Below are positions 11,277-20,620 of a stretch of 64,000 bases of DNA, one piece after another. The notes under the pieces are model-generated. The model did not search any database. It saw only the letters and a program-made list of their open reading frames with translations, and was not told the DNA's origin. Source of the stretch: VXPW01 sp965115815 (GTDB taxonomy: Bacteria; Pseudomonadota; Alphaproteobacteria; TMED109); the NCBI GenBank assembly GCA_965115815.1, contig OZ220465.1, positions 1,550,001 through 1,614,000 on the forward strand. Reading direction: 5' to 3'. A program made the position numbers and the translations under genes. Position 1 is the first letter of the stretch. Each line of letters starts with the position of its first letter.

Positions 11277-11569
11277 TCAGTCTGTCGGCCTGTCGGCACC
11301 CCGGCCGCCGAACAGACGGTTGTTGCCCGCACCGCCATCGACCGTGTCGTCCCCGTCGCCGCCATACAGCGTGTCGTGGCCCGCGCCGCCCGAAAGCGTG
11401 TCATCGTCCGACACTGCCGGGGGGTCATGAGGAGAAAGTACGCGTCGGCACCCGCGCTTGCGGTTCCGCCCGTCAGCGCGTCGTCGCCGTCGCCGCCCGT
11501 CAGGATGTCGTCGCCGAGACAACCCGTCAGGGTGTCGTCGCCCGCACCGCCGGTCCGCTCGATAGCCAT
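11277..11569 (-). pseudogene. RTX-repeat protein fragment, frameshifted
   Basis: From ATG 11569 the frame gives MAIERTGGAGDDTLTG and LGDDILTGGDGDDALTGG. After a shift near a run of C (about 11423) another frame gives DDDTLSGGAGHDTLYGGDGD and NNRLFGGRGAD to a stop at 11277. These are the GGxGxDxLxG calcium-binding nonapeptide repeats of RTX proteins. Only about ten repeats are present, with no catalytic or secretion domain. It is either a decayed remnant or a small RTX peptide broken by one indel. Confidence 0.7.
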
Positions 11570-11600
11570 TGCAAACTTCTCCCGGTCCTGTCACGGATGC

Positions 11601-11632
11601 ACTCTATTTTTTACCCCCCCCCCGACCGTCAA
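11601..11632 (-). promoter_or_regulatory. Promoter with poly-G spacer, candidate phase-variable switch
   Basis: On the minus strand TTGACG (11632-11627) is followed by GTC, ten G (11623-11614) and TAAAAAATAGAG. The G-run falls exactly between a near-consensus -35 and the AT-rich -10 region, upstream of the RTX fragment and lipoprotein. Slippage in such a run changes the spacer length, a known switching design in surface genes of other bacteria. No switching evidence exists in this sequence. Confidence 0.45.
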
Positions 11633-11644
11633 GCAAGCCCAGTA

Positions 11645-11682
11645 GTACGGAATCATTGGATTGCTGGGTATAGAGACTTCAG
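11645..11682. repeat. IS630 left-end remnant
   Basis: GTACGGAATCATTGGATTGC and the following bases match the left end of the IS630 element at 2892 with two mismatches over about 40 bases. The match stops where the IS5-type relic begins, so a former IS630 copy was cut by that insertion. Confidence 0.75.
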
Positions 11683-11706
11683 AGCATGATTCAAAACTCC
11701 ATATAA

Positions 11707-12561
11707 TCAGCAGATTACGGTTTTGCCGAGAGTTTTGGCCCGTCCGAGGCGGCGCACCAGGATGCGGATCACGGCCCGTTGCAGCCCTGCCAGCGAGCTC
11801 TCCAGCCGTCGTTCATCGTCCTTCGCCCGACGTCGGCAGCGGCCCAGCCAGCCGAACCACCGCTCGACGATCCAGCGTCGCGGAAGCACCTCGAAACCCT
11901 TCGGTTCCTTGGGTTGGGTCACGATCTCGAGGTCCGGGGCGTCCGGCCTCGCGGTCAGGGCTTGGGCCCGTTTGGGGCCGCTGTACCCTCCGTCTGCCCA
12001 GACCTTCTGCAAGCTCGGCAGGGTCGTGCGCAGTTCGGCGAGGACCGCCGGCGCACCCTCCCGATCCGGCACGTTGGCGGGGTGCACCTGCAGGACCAGG
12101 GGGAGCCCGAGGGTGTCGACCACCGCGTGCCGCTTTCTCCCCTTGACCGTTTTCCCACCGTCCTAGCCACTCGGACCACCACTCTCCGTTGTCTTCACGG
12201 ATTGACTGTCGATCACCCCCGCCGCCGCCGTCGAACGCCGGCCCTCCAGCTCCCGGGCTGGCCCCCGCAACGCCGCCACGAGATCCCCATACAGGCCTTG
12301 GTTACGCCACCGGTAAAACTAGTACCGGACCGTCGAAATCGCAGGAAAACAAGGTGGTAGCGCACGCCACTGGCAACCCGTCATCCACGGATACAGCAGC
12401 GCGTTCACCACCTCGCGCAGGTCTACCTCACGGGGACGACCCGTCGACGATGGTGCCGGAAGCAGCGGCTCCAAACGAGCCCATTCCGCGTCGGTCCGAT
12501 CGCGTTCGAAGCGGTTTCCCCGACGCGGATACTTCGCACGAGCGGTCTCGCTCCCAGCCAT
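11707..12561 (-). pseudogene. IS5-family transposase with two in-frame TAG stops
   Basis: One continuous frame from ATG 12561 (MAGSETARAKYPRRGNRFER) to 11707 carries all IS5 landmarks: TDAEWARLEPLLPAPSSTGR, YRWRNQGLYGDL, GVIDSQSVKTTESGG (first Asp), KVWADGGYSGPKR (second Asp) and RRWIVERWFGWLGRCRRRAKD (Glu). It is interrupted by TAG after TVRY (at 12319) and TAG after GGPSG (about 12163). The outer end near 12640 (complement AGAGCCTGTGCGGAAACTAT) matches the ends of the MITE at 1023-1203, so this relic is a relative of the element that gave rise to that MITE. Confidence 0.8.
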
Positions 12562-12727
12562 GGCATCCTCCCAATGTCGTCGCCAATCAAATCGTAGAGG
12601 CTCGAATCGGGGCCGCTCCATAGTTTCCGCACAGGCTCTAAGCACCATGCACCCAAACTAATGCCGATTCGGCCGCCTGCAAGGAGCCTCCAAGAGAAAC
12701 CGGCACTACTGTGGAGGCCCCGACAGG

Positions 12728-12937
12728 ATGAGCCGTGCTGTTCAAGGGTTCGCCTCGCCCAGAATCCCGGAAATCGGCGATTTCGGACCCGGACCGGCGC
12801 ACTGGCGTGAACCCTGGGTCCGGTACGGCGCCGGTCTCCAAGCCATCGTCGTCCACCTGCGGGCCGCCTCGATGCGATCCCTGCGCCGGGCCGTCGCGTG
12901 GGTGCACGAGACCTTCGGCCGCAGCGCTTGTTCCTGA
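12728..12937 (+). pseudogene. IS66 transposase fragment
   Basis: The frame reads VRYGAGLQAIVVHLRAASMR followed by SLRRAVAWVHETFG. It aligns with VQYGVRIQALVLNLLIAQML and SLRRAVSLVHAISG in the intact IS66 transposase at 52860-54338. Only this central piece is present, without the catalytic part. It is an old remnant, more diverged than the other IS66 copies here. Confidence 0.6.
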
Positions 12938-13577
12938 ATTCCCGATTCTCGACTTCGGGATCCACGGCATGGGACATGCACGTGCCGATTTCCCAAAAAA
13001 AATGAGCGGATGAGGGGTGTGATATTGGAAGATGTCCCAGGTGAAGATGTGTGGCAATCTTTATGGAGATCGAGGAACGGCTCAAAATCGTGCTTCTGGA
13101 ACAATCTTTGGGAAACGAACAGGAGTTCGAGAAATCTCGAAGAGCGACCAGAATGAGCGCAGGAACAGAAGATGAGAAGATGAAGAGTGCAGCGCCCCCC
13201 TCCCGAGCGCGCCCCGGAGTTCGGTTCGATCCCCCGCACCCAAGCTCAAACGGGTACCGGACCGACCCCGGCGCCGGGCATGGTCGAAAATCCGTCAACC
13301 GAAGCAAAGATTTGCCGACAGGCCGGAGCCATGGATCGAGATCCTGCAATGAAGGGAGGCATCCGGAATGAAGGGAGGCATCCGGGTAGAATCGCAAGAG
13401 ACGGAATATCCCCGCTCCGGACCTGCAGGCGGGTCCGAGAATGCCGGGCCCCGGGCTTCCGTTGCAGGATCCTCATACAGCGAAATATCGGATACGATGT
13501 CGGCGGGGATCTAAGGAGTGCGGGAATCGGCGCCCGACGGTGCCCTTCGCTGGGATTCTTTGGGCTGAGGTGCGCCG
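12938..13577. other. No gene recognised
   Basis: Base composition drops to a lower GC than the surroundings between 12940 and 13180. A short frame near 13051 (MEIEERLKIVLLEQSLGNEQ) has protein-like helical character but no known family. An 18-base direct repeat (ATGAAGGGAGGCATCCGG) occurs twice in tandem at about 13349-13386. Confidence 0.4.
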
Positions 13578-15260
13578 ATGAACGTGGCCGAATCCATTGC
13601 GGAGATCCTGAAGCAGGAGAATGCGACGAACCGTTTGGCGATCCGATCCGACCCCTGCGGGAACCTGCCGTGTGCACGAATCTCCGACCCACGATCGTGC
13701 GACGGGGAGGGACCGGGACCGGTGTGCACAGCGATGACGGATGCCAGGTCTCGGACGACGTCAGGCATCGGGGTCGTGGCCATGCTGCACGGAACCGCGG
13801 TCGAGACCGCCTGCGGTGCCCACGCCCGAGCGTTCGGTGAATCATGGCCGGTACCGGCATGGCCGATGGCGTATCCACGCCGGCCCGCGCACATTCCCCC
13901 ACGACTTCGACTCGACACAGGCTCTGCGTCCGGTCGCAGAGGCCGCGAAGCCACCGACGGCCGTCCCGGTTGGCGCAACCGCCCAAGCGCCCGGGCGGCC
14001 GCGCTGGATCCGGTGCTTCGTGATCCATACCGACCAAGGCGGCCACGATGCAAGGGCCGGTTCGCATCTCCTCGCGCCGGCCGAGAACCTGCGGTTCCGA
14101 TCTGCACCGGTCTCGGCGGGAAGGCTGCGTTTCGCGAGGACCGTCCGCTGTGTCCGGGCACCGGCGGAGTACCCCTGCGTAGGCCGGTTCGAGCATGGCG
14201 GGATCGGGCGGACCTGATTTTCGAAGTGGGTTGCAGCGTTGCGGAAGCCGCATCCAACGTAGCCCTGCTGGCGGAGAGGACGATCCTTCGCGCCATGCCT
14301 GATCCCCTGGAGCACGACCCAGACGCGCCTTCGCAGGTCGGTCTCGCAGGAGGCGGCGGGCTGGCGCCGCAGGCCATGACCGGCAAGCCTGTCGACGAAC
14401 CGATTCGGGGTCGATCGGCGGCGGTCGCCCGCATCGCGCGGGAGTCGCGGGAGTGGACGGAGGAATGGCTCCCCGCGCTGACCGGCGGCACGACACCGCT
14501 TGATCCGGATCGCGTGCTCCGGGACCTGCAGCCGTCCGTGGTTTCCTCCGATATCGTGCTCGCCCACGATGTCGGTGGTCCGCATGACCGGTCCGACCGG
14601 TCCGGCCCGTTCCGGAAGTCCGCGGTTCCGAGATCCTGCAGCAACTGGGGCAGGACGGCCCAGCGGAGCTGCGGGGACGGGGGCGTGCCGGGGGAGCGAG
14701 GCTGCCCGACCCGGAAACGTCGTGCATCGACGTGTCGGGCGAGGCGGCGATCGGCTCTGCAGGCACGGAGTTCGGAACGGCGGTGCGCGAACGGATCCCG
14801 ATCTTCTCGATCCTGCTCGACTACTTCTCGATGGTCACGACGATCCCATGCTGATTCGGAGATGCGAAATCCGAATGCGTGGGGGCTCGGCTCATCACAG
14901 ATCGCCTCCTTGAGATCGCAATGTTCGGGCCAAGAAGGCCCCATCGAGCCTTGGCGGCACGATTGCAGCGCGACGCAAACTGAGAAAATCTCGCCAGTCG
15001 TCGCCGGATCAGCAGCGTGGGATCACCGTGCTCGATGGTCGTCGAGCTCAGGATCCTGTCGGCATCCGCCCGGAAGTACCGGTCCACCGACGTCTCCGGC
15101 GACCACGCGGCCATGGCGCACCTCTGCGGGGCGTGCGGGAAGCGCGTTTCGGAACCGGACGAGGCCCGCCGGTGATCGGGCGCGGAAGGGCCGCTCCGGT
15201 ACGCGGCCGGCCGGCATTGCTCGCGGTGGCCGCCGGGGACATCGCGGTTGCCCGGCCGCG
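13578..15260 (+). pseudogene. TPP-dependent (acetolactate-synthase-like) enzyme, multiply frameshifted
   Basis: The start MNVAESIAEILKQENATN is typical of thiamine-pyrophosphate-requiring ALS-like proteins. Later pieces, in changing frames, follow the family in order: GIGVVAMLHGTAVETACGAH, AFGESWPVPAWPMAYPRR, REWTEEWLPALTGGTTPLDP, SDIVLAHDVGGP and PETSCIDVSGEAAIG with TAVRERIPIFSILLDYFS. After a 183-bp insertion (14842-15024) the C-terminal KYRSTDVSGDHAAMA and PALLAVAAGDIAVA parts resume. Several indels, a stop at 15173 and the MITE make it non-functional. Substrate cannot be told. Confidence 0.7.
14842..15024 (-). repeat. Dispersed MITE-like repeat, copy A, inside the TPP pseudogene
   Basis: Ends are inverted repeats of GATCCCATGCTG/GATCCCACGCTG. 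Copy B lies in the other orientation at 62743-62921 and aligns along its whole length. Coding-gene similarity stops at one end and resumes at the other, showing that the repeat was inserted. Read on the minus strand, it holds AAGGAGG followed by ATG and a conserved short frame MSRAPTHSDFASPNQHGIVV. Confidence 0.75.
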
Positions 15261-15732
15261 GGCCCGACCTGTTGGCCGTGCGGGGCTCCGCATCGGGAGG
15301 CGGCGGCGAGGACGGGAACCTTGCGGATGCGCCGGTCGTCGCCCCGAATCCTCCTCTGGAATGCCTCGACGCTGCCGAATGCAACGATTGCTGCCGGAAC
15401 GACCCGCAGGGACCGCAGCGGGCGGTCGCTCGGATCTTCGGTGAATTCCGCGCGGGACTTGACGCCTGCAGCCGGCGCCCGGGATGGGCGCCGGAACCCT
15501 GCCGGCCGACAGGGAGGTACTTCGGGTACCTGGCCCGGTGTGGCGGCGAATCGAGAGACAAAGAGTGACGGGGCCGGTTCGAACCGGCGGGCCCGGCGCT
15601 GCTGCGCCGGCGGGGTCCGGCCGGCTTGGTTGCCGACCGATGGAATGCGGGAAATCCGCATCGTAGTCGGGTGACCGGGGCCGGCCCTGCCCGCGCCCGC
15701 TGTGCACCCTGTGCGCTGTATGGGAGTGTTTC
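15261..15732. other. No gene seen upstream of bamE
   Basis: Only shadow frames in Arg/Pro/Gly-rich sequence. The last 70 bases probably carry the bamE promoter, but no clear -35/-10 pair stands out. Confidence 0.45.
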
Positions 15733-16233
15733 GTGTTGCGCAGATCGCTGACAACATCATCCTTGCTGGTCGTGCTGATGCTGGTGATGGCCTGCGGGTC
15801 GCCGCGGGTCACCACCAACGGCTTCCTGTTCACCGGCATCGACCTGTCGTTCCTGGAAGACGAAGATGTCACGTGCCGGGATGTCTACCGGGCTCTCGGA
15901 ACGCCGACCGCCAGGCGGAACTTCACGGGAGAGCCGTTCGGCGGCGAGGTGTGGTTCTACATCGGTCAGCGGGTCAGCTACTATGCGTTCCTTGCCCCGG
16001 AGGTGGTCGAACAGCGGGTTCTCGCGGTGCAGTTCGACGGCGAGATCGATGCCGTTTCGCCGGACTGCGGCGACGATCCCGCCGTCACCGAAGTGAGGAC
16101 CGTGGACGGGAACGAGTTCCGGCACATGATGTTCAACCCGAATGCCACTGCGGTCATCGGAAACACGCGGACCCTGCTGCAGGAGCTGTTCGGGGACATC
16201 GGCCGTTTCTCCCGACCCGGAGTTCAGCAGTAG
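15733..16233 (+). CDS. bamE: BamE-like outer-membrane lipoprotein (SmpA/OmlA)
   Basis: A 166-residue lipoprotein: hydrophobic signal LLVVLMLVMAC with the lipidated Cys in the lipobox (VMAC). The mature domain shows the BamE pattern: a turn with LGTPTARRNFTGEP, EVWFYIGQRVSYYAF, and PEVVEQRVLAVQFDG. BamE is an accessory subunit of the BAM complex that inserts beta-barrel proteins in the outer membrane. The start is GTG 15733, directly before the signal sequence. Alphaproteobacterial bamE is often divergent from DUF177; here that arrangement is broken (DUF177 is 8.6 kb away), consistent with mobile-element rearrangement. Confidence 0.75.
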   Translation: MLRRSLTTSSLLVVLMLVMACGSPRVTTNGFLFTGIDLSFLEDEDVTCRDVYRALGTPTARRNFTGEPFGGEVWFYIGQRVSYYAFLAPEVVEQRVLAVQFDGEIDAVSPDCGDDPAVTEVRTVDGNEFRHMMFNPNATAVIGNTRTLLQELFGDIGRFSRPGVQQ

Positions 16234-16347
16234 CTGCCCAGCGTGCCCGTATCCGAATCGTCACGGTTGTGCCAAGCGGGCGGATGGGCTAGGTACGCGC
16301 CGTCCCCAACTCCGGCGGGTTCGCCCCGCGTTCTGCGGCAGACAGCT

Positions 16348-16845
16348 ATGTACACGGCGGGTTCTTTCGGACGGGCAAGGTGGGGGATGGCGGGCGCGGC
16401 GATCGTGTTCGCATGGACCGCGGTTGCGGCTGCGGCCGAGATCACCGACGGCATGCGGAAACGCGCGGCGGCCGCCGGCATCGTGATCGAGTATCCGCAC
16501 GACCCGAAGCGCCCGTACCAGAGTACCGATTACCTGCTTCGGGATACCAACGTCCGCTATATGCAGGGCCTCCGCTATGCGTCCGTGTTCCAGCTCGGAG
16601 ACGCGTTCGAGATGTTCCTGCTGGGGGCCAGGCGCGGCCACGCACTCTCCCAAATCCACATCGGCAAGTACTACGCCAACGGCCAAGGGACGGAAGTCGA
16701 TCGGATCGAGGCGTACAAGTGGTTCCGCCTGTCCGAAGAGCCGAACGCCGAATACTACATGGACATCCTGGCAGAGGAGATGACCGAAGCTGAATTGAAC
16801 GAGGCCGAGCAGCGGGCTCGCACGTTCGTCGGATCCTACGAGTAG
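16348..16845 (+). CDS. Secreted Sel1-like repeat protein
   Basis: A 165-residue protein starting at ATG 16348 with a signal sequence (MAGAAIVFAWTAVAAAA). The second half contains a Sel1-type TPR helix pair: FEMFLLGARRGHALSQIHIG followed by KYYANGQGTEVDRIEAYKWF. Sel1 repeats mediate protein-protein contacts, often in the envelope. No partner is evident; it follows bamE by 114 bases and ends overlapping the 3' end of the convergent PhyH gene by 10 bases. Confidence 0.6.
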   Translation: MYTAGSFGRARWGMAGAAIVFAWTAVAAAAEITDGMRKRAAAAGIVIEYPHDPKRPYQSTDYLLRDTNVRYMQGLRYASVFQLGDAFEMFLLGARRGHALSQIHIGKYYANGQGTEVDRIEAYKWFRLSEEPNAEYYMDILAEEMTEAELNEAEQRARTFVGSYE

Positions 16846-17723
16846 GCGGTTCGCTGCGGCGCGGCCGGTTCGAAGAATCGGCTGGAGGCAGCACGCTGGT
16901 TCTCGAAGATCGACCCCGGGTGCGCGGCGGGCGGCAGCGGGATCCGGACCGGAACCCGTTCCAGGCGCGGCGGCCGTCGCGCGCTGCCGCGCACCATGCG
17001 TGCATTGAATTCGTCGAGGTCGACAGGCCCCATGAGCGGCCAAGCGTCCGCTGCCGCATACTCCCACAGCAGGAGGCGTCGCGGCCGGCCGGAACGGTTG
17101 GCGCTCGATCCGTGCACTAGGCGCACGTGGTGCACGCTGACGGATCCGGCCTGACCGGTCACCGTTTCGGCCCGACTGAAGTCGAGACCGCACGCGTCCG
17201 GGTCGAGGGCTCCGGAGAACCTGCCGTGGGCGTGATGGTCAAAGACCGGTCCCTGATGGGTGCCGGGCAGCATCTGGATCGGGCCGTTCTCCGCACTCAT
17301 GTCGTCGAGCATGATTCCGACCGCGAGGATGTCGTCGTTGGTATGCGGGTAGAAGGCCCAGTCCTGGTGCCATTCCACGGCATCCGCAGCGGCACCGGGT
17401 TTCAGGTTGATCTTGCCGCCATGGAGACGGATGTCGTTCCCCAGCAGGTCGGCCACGATGCCCGTGACGACGGAATCGCCGGCGAACGCACGGAACTCCG
17501 GGTGCACCTTGTGGGGAAGCTTGATCCTGCGGACCAGCGGAGTGTCCGGGGAGTGGCCGTCGGCGACGTCGTACACGTCGGTATGGCCCGCCACGCCCGC
17601 CGCGCCGGCGGCGATCCGTTGGGTCAGAGCCTGGAGCGAGGCGAGGGTGGGGGGCGGCACGACGCCCTCGATGACAAGGTAGCCCTTCTCCCGGTAGCGA
17701 TCGATCTGGGCAGGCGTGAGCAT
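16836..17723 (-). CDS. Phytanoyl-CoA dioxygenase (PhyH) family protein
   Basis: A 295-residue Fe(II)/2-oxoglutarate oxygenase. The facial triad is visible as H-x-D in VEWHQDWAFYPHTNDD and a distal His in HHVRLVHGSSANRSGRPRR, whose Arg would bind 2-oxoglutarate. The N-terminus (YREKGYLVIEGVVPP) is typical of PhyH. The start ATG 17723 is set by a strong ribosome-binding site (AAGGAGG). It lies alone on the minus strand between Sel1 and dapA. Such dioxygenases hydroxylate many small molecules, so the substrate cannot be inferred. Confidence 0.8.
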   Translation of the reverse strand: MLTPAQIDRYREKGYLVIEGVVPPPTLASLQALTQRIAAGAAGVAGHTDVYDVADGHSPDTPLVRRIKLPHKVHPEFRAFAGDSVVTGIVADLLGNDIRLHGGKINLKPGAAADAVEWHQDWAFYPHTNDDILAVGIMLDDMSAENGPIQMLPGTHQGPVFDHHAHGRFSGALDPDACGLDFSRAETVTGQAGSVSVHHVRLVHGSSANRSGRPRRLLLWEYAAADAWPLMGPVDLDEFNARMVRGSARRPPRLERVPVRIPLPPAAHPGSIFENQRAASSRFFEPAAPQRTAYS

Positions 17724-17898
17724 GCTGGCAGAGCCTCCTTGCGGCCTCGGTCGTGGGTTCCGCGTCGGTTCCGCCGCGTCCCGACCCGCCGCGTTCCGGG
17801 CCGGTAGCGCGAAGGCCGCCGCCGGACTCCCGGCAGCGATACTATAGTGGTCGATGTTCCCGCCCGGGGAGCGCGGGCCTACGGGATCTACACCAGCC

Positions 17899-18789
17899 AT
17901 GTTTCACGGATCTCTCTGCGCCCTGATCACGCCGTTCCGCGACGGCGAGGTCGATGAAGCCGCACTTCGGAACATCGTGGACCGACAGGTTGTGGAAGGC
18001 ACGAGCGGACTCGTGCCGTGCGGCACGACGGGCGAATCTCCGGTGTTGTCGCACGACGAGCATGATCGGGTGGTCAGCCTGACGGTCGAAGCCGCGGCGG
18101 GACGGATCCCCGTCATGGCCGGAACCGGATCGAACTCCACACGAGAAGCCATTCGCCTCACGCAGCACGCCCGGGCGGCCGGAGCCGATGCCGCGCTTCT
18201 GGTCGTGCCGTACTACAACAAGCCGACCCAAGAGGGGATGTACAGTCATTTCCGGTCGATCCACGATGCAACCGATCTGCCTCTCTACCTGTACAACATT
18301 CCGGGCCGCTGTGCGGTGGACCTGACGGTGGAGACCTTGGCCCGACTGGCCAAACTGCCACGGATCGCCGGGGTCAAGGACGCGAGCAACGATCCGGTTC
18401 GCCCACATCGGTTGCGGGCGGCGGTTCGAGGGGAGGTTTTCAATCAGCTGTCCGGCGAGGACGCCTCCCAACTGGCGTTTCTCGCCTGTGGCGGGCACGG
18501 AACGATTTCGGTGACCGCCAACATCGCGCCCCGGGAGTGCGCCGCTGTGCACCGGGCTTGGGCGACCGGCGATGCCGGGGGCGCACTGGCGCTGCACGAG
18601 CGTCTGATGCCGCTGCACGAGGCCTTGTTCATGGAAACCAGTCCCGCGCCCGTCAAGTTCGCGGCCTCTCTACTTGGTCTGTGCAGCCCGGAAATCCGGT
18701 TGCCGCTGGTGGAGCCGGGGCCTTCGACGAAGACGGCCGTTCGATCGGCCGTTCGCGAACTGAATCCCGGCGCCGGCGTTTCGGATTGA
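17899..18789 (+). CDS. dapA: 4-hydroxy-tetrahydrodipicolinate synthase
   Basis: A 296-residue class I aldolase that condenses pyruvate with aspartate semialdehyde in lysine/diaminopimelate synthesis. Visible active-site features are the GTTGESP loop, the catalytic Tyr in LYLYNIPGR with its following Arg, and the Schiff-base Lys in IAGVKDASND. Start ATG 17899 (MFHGSLCALITPFRDGEVDE) gives the usual N-terminus. It heads the housekeeping block and ends 4 bases before smpB, a pairing common in Alphaproteobacteria. Confidence 0.92.
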   Translation: MFHGSLCALITPFRDGEVDEAALRNIVDRQVVEGTSGLVPCGTTGESPVLSHDEHDRVVSLTVEAAAGRIPVMAGTGSNSTREAIRLTQHARAAGADAALLVVPYYNKPTQEGMYSHFRSIHDATDLPLYLYNIPGRCAVDLTVETLARLAKLPRIAGVKDASNDPVRPHRLRAAVRGEVFNQLSGEDASQLAFLACGGHGTISVTANIAPRECAAVHRAWATGDAGGALALHERLMPLHEALFMETSPAPVKFAASLLGLCSPEIRLPLVEPGPSTKTAVRSAVRELNPGAGVSD

Positions 18790-18793
18790 CGGG

Positions 18794-19249
18794 GTGCGGC
18801 ACCCAGTTGCGGTCAACCGCCGCGCTCGGCACGACTACGAATTGGGAGACCGGTACGAGGCGGGGCTGGTGCTGCAGGGCAGCGAGGTCAAGTCGCTGCG
18901 CGCCCACGGCGCGAGTCTTCGGGAGGCCTTCGCCGAACCGAAGGACGGAGAGCTCTGGCTGGTCAACGCCCACATCGCGCCTTGGACGTCGGCCGCCAAG
19001 GGGCATCAGCACGAGCCCAGACGCCCGCGCAAGCTGCTGCTGCAGCGGCGGCAGATCCAACGGATCACGTCTGCCGTCAACGAGCGGGGGCTGACGGTTG
19101 CCCTGCTCTCGATCTATTTTGACGACAAGGGCACGGCCAAGGCCGAAATCGCCCTTGCACGAGGGCGGAAGGGCCGTGACCGCCGCCAGGAGATCCGCAA
19201 GCGGGAGTGGCAGCGCGAGCAGGCGCGGGTGATGCGGAACCGGAATTGA
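18794..19249 (+). CDS. smpB: SsrA-binding protein SmpB
   Basis: A 151-residue tmRNA partner needed for trans-translation rescue of stalled ribosomes. Landmarks: NRRARHDYELGDRYEAGLVL, GSEVKSLRAHGASLREAF, and the basic C-terminal tail (GRKGRDRRQEIRKREWQREQ) that enters the ribosomal A site. The start is GTG 18794, four bases after the dapA stop, indicating translational coupling. Confidence 0.92.
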   Translation: MRHPVAVNRRARHDYELGDRYEAGLVLQGSEVKSLRAHGASLREAFAEPKDGELWLVNAHIAPWTSAAKGHQHEPRRPRKLLLQRRQIQRITSAVNERGLTVALLSIYFDDKGTAKAEIALARGRKGRDRRQEIRKREWQREQARVMRNRN

Positions 19250-19503
19250 TCCGACCGAAAAGGGGCGGGGGCTGCCCCCGGCAACCGCTCCGGGCCGAAC
19301 GGTCCCGGGACCGAGGCCGCGGCGCCGGCGGCCGTGCCCGATCGTCAGGTCTTGGTCGGTACCGTCCCGTTCGGTCGCGTTCTCGTACCGACCCCGAGTT
19401 CGGACCGGTGTCCTTTGCATCCTTCGCAGTGACGGGAAGCCCTCGACCTGCGGCCCGGAAGCGGGGAGGTCGACGGCAGGAGCACCCGCGGTCCGCCGGG
19501 TCG

Positions 19504-20067
19504 GTGCGCCGCGGCCGGGCTTCCGGGCTCCCCATCCGGAACCGACCTCGCTCCCTGACGGTCCTGCGGCCGGATACGGCTCTGGTCGGCATCGGTGCCA
19601 ATCTTCGGCATCCGGGGCTCGGCCCGCTTTCCATGCGGCCGTCGCTGGCGGTCCGGCACCTGGCGCGCGCCGGCCTGCGGCCCCGACGGATTTCGCGGAT
19701 CTACGCCGCGCGTCCGTGGCCGAGCGGACTGGGCCCGTGGTTCGTGAATGCGGTGGTGCTGATTCGATCCCGTCTCGCACCGCCCGTCATTCTCGGCCGG
19801 CTGCTGACGATCGAACAGGCGTTCGGCCGCCGCCGCGGCCACCGCCTCCCGCGAACCTTGGACCTCGACCTGCTCGCAGTCGGATCGATCGTGACCGGGT
19901 CGGGGTGTCACCCGATTCTCCCGCACCCTCGAATGGAAACCCGGACCTTCGTCCTGCGGCCGCTGCAGGAGGTCCTGCCCGCATGGCGGCATCCGGTTCA
20001 TGCGGTTCCGATCCGGATGCTGATCGCGCGCGCACCTCGGAGGCAGGGGACGCGGGTGTGGAAGTGA
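19504..20067 (+). CDS. folK: 2-amino-4-hydroxy-6-hydroxymethyldihydropteridine pyrophosphokinase
   Basis: Folate-pathway HPPK, recognised by TALVGIGANLRHP, the FVNAVVLIRS core, the IEQAFGRRRGHRLPRTLDLDL signature with its catalytic acidic pair, and LPHPRMETRTFVLRPLQEVL. The start is uncertain: no ATG lies in frame near the conserved N-terminus, and GTG 19504 is the nearest plausible codon, giving about 187 residues. The preceding 250 bases (19250-19503) carry no gene; a GGGGGCTGCCCCC hairpin at about 19266 lacks a T-tract. Confidence 0.75.
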   Translation: MRRGRASGLPIRNRPRSLTVLRPDTALVGIGANLRHPGLGPLSMRPSLAVRHLARAGLRPRRISRIYAARPWPSGLGPWFVNAVVLIRSRLAPPVILGRLLTIEQAFGRRRGHRLPRTLDLDLLAVGSIVTGSGCHPILPHPRMETRTFVLRPLQEVLPAWRHPVHAVPIRMLIARAPRRQGTRVWK

Positions 20068-20620
20068 CCGGCGGCACAGGAACTTCGGACAGAGCTGCAG
20101 CGGCTCTTCGGCCGATCCCTCCGCTTCTCCGGTGTGGGTCCGGCGAGGGGTGCTTCGAGGCCGGGGATGCCTCAGCGGGGCGCCTCGGCCCGACCGGTTC
20201 CGGCGGCGGCAACATCGGCAGCCGGGACCGGGGTGCCGAACCCGTGGACCGTCTTGGCGGGTTGCTGTACCGGGGCCGGCCGGCAGGTGGCCGACCGACA
20301 CCGTCGGCGCCGCCGGCGGCTGCCGGCCCCTTGTGCGTCCGCACCTTCGGGTCCGATTCGACGGGGGAAGCGTCGCAGTCGAACCGGAGGCGTGGGCCGC
20401 GACCCCGCCCACCCCGGGCGGGAGGTCCGGATGAGGCCCGGATCGACGGGGATCCGGCCCGGAGGGTGCGGCGCCCGAGGCGCGGACTCCGGACCGCGGC
20501 CGATCGGTCGCCGCCGGCGAGCAGGAAGGTTGAAAACGCGCTAGGTTGAGGCAAGATGCCGATCCCCGGCGATCGGGTCCGCTGCACGGGCCCCGACCGC
20601 TGCTGCCGAGGAGGACGACC
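20068..20620. other. Intergenic region between folK and rpoZ
   Basis: 553 bases with only shadow frames. A strong ribosome-binding site (GAGGAGGA) for rpoZ lies at the end. No promoter pair stands out, although this is the likely place for the rpoZ-rsh promoter. Confidence 0.45.

Noticed and set aside
13578..15674. One 698-codon frame across the TPP pseudogene
   Set aside because: Only its first 18 codons and scattered pieces match the family; the rest changes frame relative to the homology, so the frame is open by chance.
19266..19278. GGGGGCTGCCCCC hairpin after smpB as a terminator
   Set aside because: There is no T-tract and the downstream gene folK is in the same direction; evidence is insufficient.
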